From contig NZ_KB899998.1 in NCBI RefSeq assembly GCF_000378505.1, positions 62,001 to 126,000 of the forward strand: a stretch of DNA of 64,000 nucleotides, given 5' to 3'. Of the stretch, positions 59,839 through 64,000 are shown piece after piece. The notes below the pieces were generated by a model that saw nothing but the letters and a program-made list of their open reading frames with translations, was not told where the DNA came from and searched no databases. Source of the DNA: Modicisalibacter luteus DSM 23508. Its GTDB lineage: Bacteria; Pseudomonadota; Gammaproteobacteria; Pseudomonadales; Halomonadaceae. Each line of letters starts with the position of its first letter. The first letter of the stretch is position 1. A program made the translations under genes and the position numbers.

Positions 59839-59887
59839 TTTGCAAAACTGAAGTGGTATTCCTGATCGATGCAAAGGAGCTTTGCAT
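59839..59887. promoter_or_regulatory. TTTGCA/TGCAAA operator-like repeats between the quinone reductase and LysR genes
   Basis: An 8-bp palindrome TTTGCAAA (59839-59846) is followed by ATGCAAA-GGAGC-TTTGCAT (59869-59887). The second dyad encloses the Shine-Dalgarno and overlaps the start codon of the LysR gene. The repeated TTTGCA units are spaced 42 bases apart, about four helical turns, as expected for a protein bound on one face of DNA. Probably the LysR binding region with autorepression; an RNA hairpin over the RBS is an alternative. Confidence 0.55.
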
Positions 59888-60779
59888 GAATGAACAGAAG
59901 TTGCAGTGGGATGACCTGAGAATTGTGCTGGCCATTGCCCAGGAAGGCTCGCTTTCAGGGGCTGCCCGACACCTCAAAGTGAGCCATGCCACGGTCTTCA
60001 GGCGATTGGAAAGCCTGGAACGTCGGCTCGGCGCCAGGCTGTTCGAGCGGGGGCGACGTGGTTATGTACCGACGATCGCTGGTGAAGACCTATCGTCAAC
60101 GGCAGCGCGCATGGAGGCGGAGTGGCTGGGGGCTCAGCGGCGGATCGCTGGTCAGGACCTTCAGCCCACCGGGACATTGCGAGTAACGACTACCGATGCG
60201 TTGTTCGAGGGACTGTTGGCCCCAATGTTTGCAGAGTTTCGCAACGCCTATCCTGAAATCGCGCTCGATGTCGTCATTTCCAATCAACTGTTCAACTTGA
60301 CCCGGCGCGAAGCCGACATCGCGATCCGTCCTACTTCCTTTCCACCTGATACCTTGGTCGGCCGGCGCATAGGTAGACTCGCGCAAGCGGTATATGGTGC
60401 CAACGCCTTGGGCCATCAAGAAGCCGATACCTGGATCGGAGCCGAGGAAGGGTTGGGATACCGGGTTCTGGATCGTTGGATGAATGAGCAGGGCGCCAAC
60501 ATGGCATGCGCTTACCGTGTCGATAGCGTGCTCGGCATGCGAGCGGCGGTCCGTTCCGGGGCGGGCAAGGCCATACTGCCGTGCTACTTGGCTGACGATG
60601 AGCCCGGCATGGCCAGGCTATCGGACCCTATCGAAGCGATGGCTACCGACCTGTGGCTGCTGACCCATCCCGACCTGCGAGGCACGCTGCGAATACGCCT
60701 GTTCTTTGACCATATCGCCCACGCCGTCGCTGATGCCCTGTCACGCAACGCTTCGGACTACCAGGCGAACTCTCGGTGA
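59886..60779 (+). CDS. LysR family transcriptional regulator
   Basis: The 297-residue regulator has an N-terminal winged helix-turn-helix (EGSLSGAARHLKVSHATVFRRLESLERRLG, split about residues 22-51) and a LysR substrate-binding domain from about residue 95. AAGGAG precedes the ATG; a frame extension of 11 codons was rejected. It probably controls the divergent quinone-reductase gene and itself. The ligand is unknown. Confidence 0.88.
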   Translation: MNEQKLQWDDLRIVLAIAQEGSLSGAARHLKVSHATVFRRLESLERRLGARLFERGRRGYVPTIAGEDLSSTAARMEAEWLGAQRRIAGQDLQPTGTLRVTTTDALFEGLLAPMFAEFRNAYPEIALDVVISNQLFNLTRREADIAIRPTSFPPDTLVGRRIGRLAQAVYGANALGHQEADTWIGAEEGLGYRVLDRWMNEQGANMACAYRVDSVLGMRAAVRSGAGKAILPCYLADDEPGMARLSDPIEAMATDLWLLTHPDLRGTLRIRLFFDHIAHAVADALSRNASDYQANSR

Positions 60780-61492
60780 ACCTTGTCGTCCGTGGCGTTC
60801 GGTTCCAGCAAGCGCCGCCAGGTCGCCAGAGGATGATCCTGGGCGAGGCGACCATTGAGCTCACCGTGGGCGCCTCCACTGGCTGCCACGTCGAGCGTGC
60901 TGGCCAGTTCGAGCCCCGGCGGATCGTTCACGCTGAGTTTCAATCGATAATCGCCGTCGCTGCCACAGGTCAGGGCCAGGCGTGCTTGCCCTAGCGGGAT
61001 GGGGTCCGGTGTCAGTAGTGTCAGGTCATCGCTGGTCAGGACGCCCTGCGTATTGACGCACCGTTGGCCACGGGTGGTCACAGCAAGCTTGCCTAACCAG
61101 TCGCCGGCCGGGGTGAGCGGCAGCTGCGACGTGTCGATGGCATGCAGCGAGCCGCCTTCGAGTTGCCATTCAACCGTCATACCGTCGATACGTGCCGTCA
61201 GTGACCAGGCATGGGCTGCCTCGCCCAGTGTGAGGTTAAGTTGTCCTGGCCACGTCACTTGCCAAACCGCGGGGCCTACCACGAGGGGGAAGGCGCCTTG
61301 CCGAGCGAATGAGAGCCGCTCGATTCGGCCATCCAGTAGACGCCCTTCGACACCCTGCCAGCCGATCCCGGTCGCCAGATCGTCTTTCACCCAGCCTGCC
61401 AGTACGGGCAGCGGCCAATAGAGCGACAGGGTGACGATAAAGACCAGTGCAATGGGCACTGCCACGAGGCCACGTAGTACCCAGCGTGTCAT
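60758..61492 (-). CDS. gspN: type II secretion system protein N
   Basis: The 244-residue protein has one N-terminal membrane helix (residues 8-30) and a periplasmic beta-rich domain with VKDDLATGIGWQGVEGRLLDG, fitting GspN (T2SSN). GspN is found in some type II secretion systems and its exact role is unclear. Its ATG overlaps the gspM stop as ATGA. Its 3' end overlaps the end of the LysR gene by 22 bases on the opposite strand. Confidence 0.82.
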   Translation of the reverse strand: MTRWVLRGLVAVPIALVFIVTLSLYWPLPVLAGWVKDDLATGIGWQGVEGRLLDGRIERLSFARQGAFPLVVGPAVWQVTWPGQLNLTLGEAAHAWSLTARIDGMTVEWQLEGGSLHAIDTSQLPLTPAGDWLGKLAVTTRGQRCVNTQGVLTSDDLTLLTPDPIPLGQARLALTCGSDGDYRLKLSVNDPPGLELASTLDVAASGGAHGELNGRLAQDHPLATWRRLLEPNATDDKVHREFAW

Positions 61493-61983
61493 GGCGTTGC
61501 CTCCTCAAGTGCCGCCATCGGTTCGCGTTCGAGCTGGGCGACGAAACGCACCTCAACGGCCAGGCCGGCCTCATCGTCTCGCGCAAGCGTCCAGTCGAGC
61601 GCCCACCAGCCCCGCTGGGCCGCCCAGGCGCTAAAGTGCTCAAACGCGTCGAGGTTGTCGGCACGGCCGACCAGGCGCCAGCCATCGTCGCTTGCCTCCA
61701 GGCGGTCCAGGACCAGGGAGTGGCGCAGCGCTCCCTGCCGCCAGGTATCGGCAGTCATCGTCGTGACGGGAGGAAGGTCGGTAAGCAGGCTTGCCTCGTA
61801 CTGCGACGGTGCATTCCACAATTCAGCGTTTATCATCTTTGCGAAATCGATCTGCTGAGCCAGTAAATAGCCGACCAGGGTCAGGCTGATGCCGGTGCCG
61901 ATACTCAACCGCAGTCGCTCTGCCGCAGGACGGCGCTGCCAGGCCTGGCGTGCATTGGCAAATAAAGGTTTGGCGGGAATCAT
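61489..61983 (-). CDS. gspM: type II secretion system protein M
   Basis: The 164-residue inner-membrane protein has an N-terminal helix (about residues 27-46) and a periplasmic ferredoxin-like domain; GspM partners GspL in the assembly platform. The chosen ATG (MIPAKPLFANARQAWQ) overlaps the gspL stop as ATGA, so a much longer frame that runs inside gspL is a shadow. Assignment relies on size, topology and position between gspL and gspN. Confidence 0.82.
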   Translation of the reverse strand: MIPAKPLFANARQAWQRRPAAERLRLSIGTGISLTLVGYLLAQQIDFAKMINAELWNAPSQYEASLLTDLPPVTTMTADTWRQGALRHSLVLDRLEASDDGWRLVGRADNLDAFEHFSAWAAQRGWWALDWTLARDDEAGLAVEVRFVAQLEREPMAALEEATP

Positions 61984-63269
61984 GAGCGGACCTCCTGAGT
62001 CAGCGCCACATGCAGCGACAGGCGTTGCGGCCTGGCTTGCCATTTGGCCTCGCCCAAGGCGGCGAGGTGCTTGGCGAGTTCGGCACCGTCGCTGGTAGCG
62101 TCTTCGTCGACTTGCCAATGCAAGGTCAATTGCGTGCCGGTGACATTGAGATAGGTCAGTTTCAGCGGTAGGGGACGGGTCTGCTGGTCTATACGCTCGA
62201 GCGTTGCCGTCAGCCACTGATTGCGTTGCTGGAGGAATTGCAGGGCGGCGTGCCTATCCTGTACCCGCTGCAGGGATGGGAAAGCGCCATCCTCGGGAAA
62301 TATGTTTTCGAGCCGGGCCTGTGCGTTATGGGCCGAGGCGCGCTGATCGAGATAGCCTTGCCAGCCGACAGCCCCTAAATGCAGCAGCGCCAAGGCTGCA
62401 ACAGCTATGGCCATGCGGCGTGTCGTACGAGAAAAGGGCAAAGGAGCGCGTCGTAGCGAGCGCGGTGACGGTGTTACGCCCGGCATGGATGGCAGCGTTA
62501 CCGGCAAATGACGAGCATAGCGTTGCAAAATTTCGGTGGAATCCGTGCCAGACGCCGTATCGGCAATGTCATGCCACGGCCAGTGCCAGGTTTTCTCGCG
62601 TATTGCCGTGGGCAGGCGTTCTTGCCACTCGCGGGGCCAGGCCAGCCAATGCTCCGCGGGGGGCGCGTGCGGGGCCGGTGGCTCCGCCAGTGTCTTGATC
62701 ATCAGACGGTGCGTGTCGGCTACTATGCTGACGTCGTCGGCCGATGTCGGAGAAGGCTGGGCCATGAAGACCGAGGCCCAGTGTGTCGTGCGAATGCCAC
62801 GCGCCGCCAGCCAGCGTTGCCATGCCAGGAGTCGCTCGCGACCGATCACGAGCAGTTCCAGGTGACCCTGCCCCTGTTGTAGCGCTGCCAGTTCCAGTAC
62901 TTCGCCATCAGTGCATAGCTGATCTTCGATGAGCAGCGGCCATTCGCGCTGACGTAGTCCTTTGGGGGCCGCCAGATGGAAATGACTGGTAGCGGTGGGG
63001 CCCAGCAGCAGCACGCTATCGTATTGCTGGCTGAGCTGCGCAAGCCGGGCGGGTACTGAGGCGTTGCTATTGGCGATCCGCCCAGCCTCGTCGCTGCCAG
63101 GCAGGCCTGTCATGGCCCAGTAGACAGCGACATGCTCGGCATCCGTTGATAAAGGCGCGGGCGATTCGCAAAGCAACAGTAGTCTAGGGCGCGACGAATC
63201 GACGGCACCGCGGCGGTTGGCAGGCAATCGTAGCCGGCCAAGAGGCAGCGAACGAAGCGAGGCTGTCAT
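61980..63269 (-). CDS. gspL: type II secretion system protein L
   Basis: The 429-residue protein has an N-terminal cytoplasmic actin-like domain (about 25-250) that binds ATPase GspE, one membrane helix (MAIAVAALALLHLGAVGW, near 285-302) and a C-terminal periplasmic ferredoxin-like domain. PLLIEDQLCTDGEVLELAAL is typical of GspL. It is coupled to gspK upstream and gspM downstream by ATGA overlaps. Confidence 0.85.
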   Translation of the reverse strand: MTASLRSLPLGRLRLPANRRGAVDSSRPRLLLLCESPAPLSTDAEHVAVYWAMTGLPGSDEAGRIANSNASVPARLAQLSQQYDSVLLLGPTATSHFHLAAPKGLRQREWPLLIEDQLCTDGEVLELAALQQGQGHLELLVIGRERLLAWQRWLAARGIRTTHWASVFMAQPSPTSADDVSIVADTHRLMIKTLAEPPAPHAPPAEHWLAWPREWQERLPTAIREKTWHWPWHDIADTASGTDSTEILQRYARHLPVTLPSMPGVTPSPRSLRRAPLPFSRTTRRMAIAVAALALLHLGAVGWQGYLDQRASAHNAQARLENIFPEDGAFPSLQRVQDRHAALQFLQQRNQWLTATLERIDQQTRPLPLKLTYLNVTGTQLTLHWQVDEDATSDGAELAKHLAALGEAKWQARPQRLSLHVALTQEVRS

Positions 63270-64000
63270 GGGGCGAAACCTTGAGGTGAAGAAGGGGGCG
63301 ACATCATCCAGGCACTCAGGTCGTCGGTACGGGAAAGAATACGAACGCGCGATGCCGGCACGTAGGGTGACCAGCTACTGACGCCTTCTGCCTTGAGGAG
63401 GCGTCGAGTATGGAATCGGTATTCTCCGACCTCGACGGTAACGTCCAGCTCGAGGTAATCGGGCGTCAGCGTCAAACGATCGCCGTAGCGTTCGAGCCAC
63501 TCGCTATCGCTACCGAGCTGAGCGCGCACCGCATCGATCCCCGAATAGCCGATGGCAGGGCGGGCATTGATCAGGCGGATCAGGTCGCCGCGAGCCACTT
63601 GACCTTCGAACAGGGCCTCGAGCAAGGGCAATTGTGCCAACTGCACGCTGTTAAGATTGAGGCGCCAGGCACCCATGTCGGGCAGTACGCATAAGTCTTT
63701 CAGGGTCTGGAAGCGGGCGCTGTCGAGCGGCTCCAGCCAATTGAGTTCGCTTATGTCCACCAACAATGTGTCGGCACTGACTCTTTGCGGCGAACCACGG
63801 GCGTAATCGACGCCATCCAGGCTGTTTTCGCGCGGCCGGGTATCGGCATCGATCCAGTCGGCAAGTCGGGCGACGAAGGCTGTCGGTGTCAGGTCGCCCA
63901 GGGCGGAGGGCGGACGGTCGGCTAGCAATCTGGTAAGTTGCTCGGCGGCGAGTGCCCCATTGCTACCGGCCAGGGCGTTGAGATTGAAACAGGTGCGCAG
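63266..64000 (-). CDS. gspK: type II secretion system minor pseudopilin GspK, C-terminal part
   Basis: The visible 244 residues continue past the window end without a start codon. They begin RTCFNLNALAG, the conserved CFNLN of GspK near the N-terminal third, followed by the alpha/beta domain with DFTP-like DISELNWLEPLDSARFQTL and a helix-hairpin-helix-like IRLINARPAIGYSGIDAV. GspK caps the pseudopilus tip with GspI and GspJ. The N-terminal prepilin signal lies outside the window. Confidence 0.88.
   Translation of the reverse strand: MRTCFNLNALAGSNGALAAEQLTRLLADRPPSALGDLTPTAFVARLADWIDADTRPRENSLDGVDYARGSPQRVSADTLLVDISELNWLEPLDSARFQTLKDLCVLPDMGAWRLNLNSVQLAQLPLLEALFEGQVARGDLIRLINARPAIGYSGIDAVRAQLGSDSEWLERYGDRLTLTPDYLELDVTVEVGEYRFHTRRLLKAEGVSSWSPYVPASRVRILSRTDDLSAWMMSPPSSPQGFAP

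Noticed and set aside
61984-62217. Longer gspM starting inside gspL
   Set aside because: The extra 78 codons lie in a second frame of gspL and are Arg/Ala-rich shadow sequence; the ATGA-coupled start gives the normal GspM size and topology.

Overview
The window is GC-rich chromosomal DNA from a gammaproteobacterium. Almost every gene is a single-copy core gene in a recognisable gammaproteobacterial order: dut-coaBC / radC / rpmB-rpmG / mutM; map-glnD-dapC-yffB-dapD-dapE; rpsB-tsf-pyrH-frr-uppS-cdsA-dxr-rseP-bamA-skp-lpxD-fabZ-lpxA-lpxB-rnhB-dnaE-accA-tilS; trxA-rho; ubiD-fre-folM. The acidic proteins and gene mix (alanine dehydrogenase, YeeE/YedE transporter, acetylpolyamine amidohydrolase-like enzyme, PhoD lipoprotein, GspK-L-M-N) suggest a Halomonadaceae member, Halomonas or Chromohalobacter-like. 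That assignment is inference from layout and general resemblance; no search was run. I saw no rRNA, tRNA, CRISPR array, insertion sequence or prophage.

Layout. 1-5.6 kb: dut (partial) and coaBC on minus, then radC, rpmB-rpmG, mutM, an RlmI-like methyltransferase and a DUF2007 protein on plus. 5.6-12.8 kb: thioesterase, alanine dehydrogenase, trpS, YeeE/YedE transporter, a deacetylase (minus) and NAD-malic enzyme. 13-19.1 kb: aconitase (minus), a CPXCG protein, a 2-Cys peroxiredoxin behind an OxyR-like site, trxB, slyX and a membrane-anchored cold-shock-domain protein. 19.2-27.1 kb: a minus-strand run for lysine/DAP synthesis and nitrogen sensing with map. 27.4-48 kb: a long plus-strand run for translation, isoprenoid, phospholipid, outer-membrane and lipid A synthesis, DNA replication, fatty acid synthesis and tRNA modification. 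48-53.5 kb: ppx, a divergent thioredoxin, rho and PhoD. 53.6-59 kb: ubiD, a flavin reductase, folM, a 42-residue membrane protein, the aromatic leader region with DAHP synthase, and a DUF3087 protein. 59-64 kb: a quinone-reductase-like flavoprotein and its divergent LysR regulator, then gspN-M-L-K (minus) of a type II secretion system, cut by the window end.

The most unusual region is 56.88-57.42 kb. Between a promoter and an AroF-like DAHP synthase lie two tandem short reading frames that the usual annotation would miss. Each has a good ribosome-binding site and a dense cluster of aromatic codons: a 45-residue peptide with W/Y/F clustered at residues 24-33, and a 52-residue peptide with five Tyr plus Trp and Phe at residues 11-25. 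A strong intrinsic terminator separates them. Its 8-base loop is exactly complementary to an upstream hairpin arm. In the second leader, a segment inside the reading frame can pair with the aroF Shine-Dalgarno. This looks like a two-stage aromatic-amino-acid attenuator: transcriptional in the first leader, possibly translational in the second. Other points worth checking are an 11-bp inverted repeat at the accA promoter, a dyad over the ribosome-binding site of the LysR gene, and a TrxA at the rho locus that lacks the buried Asp and the Trp before the active site.
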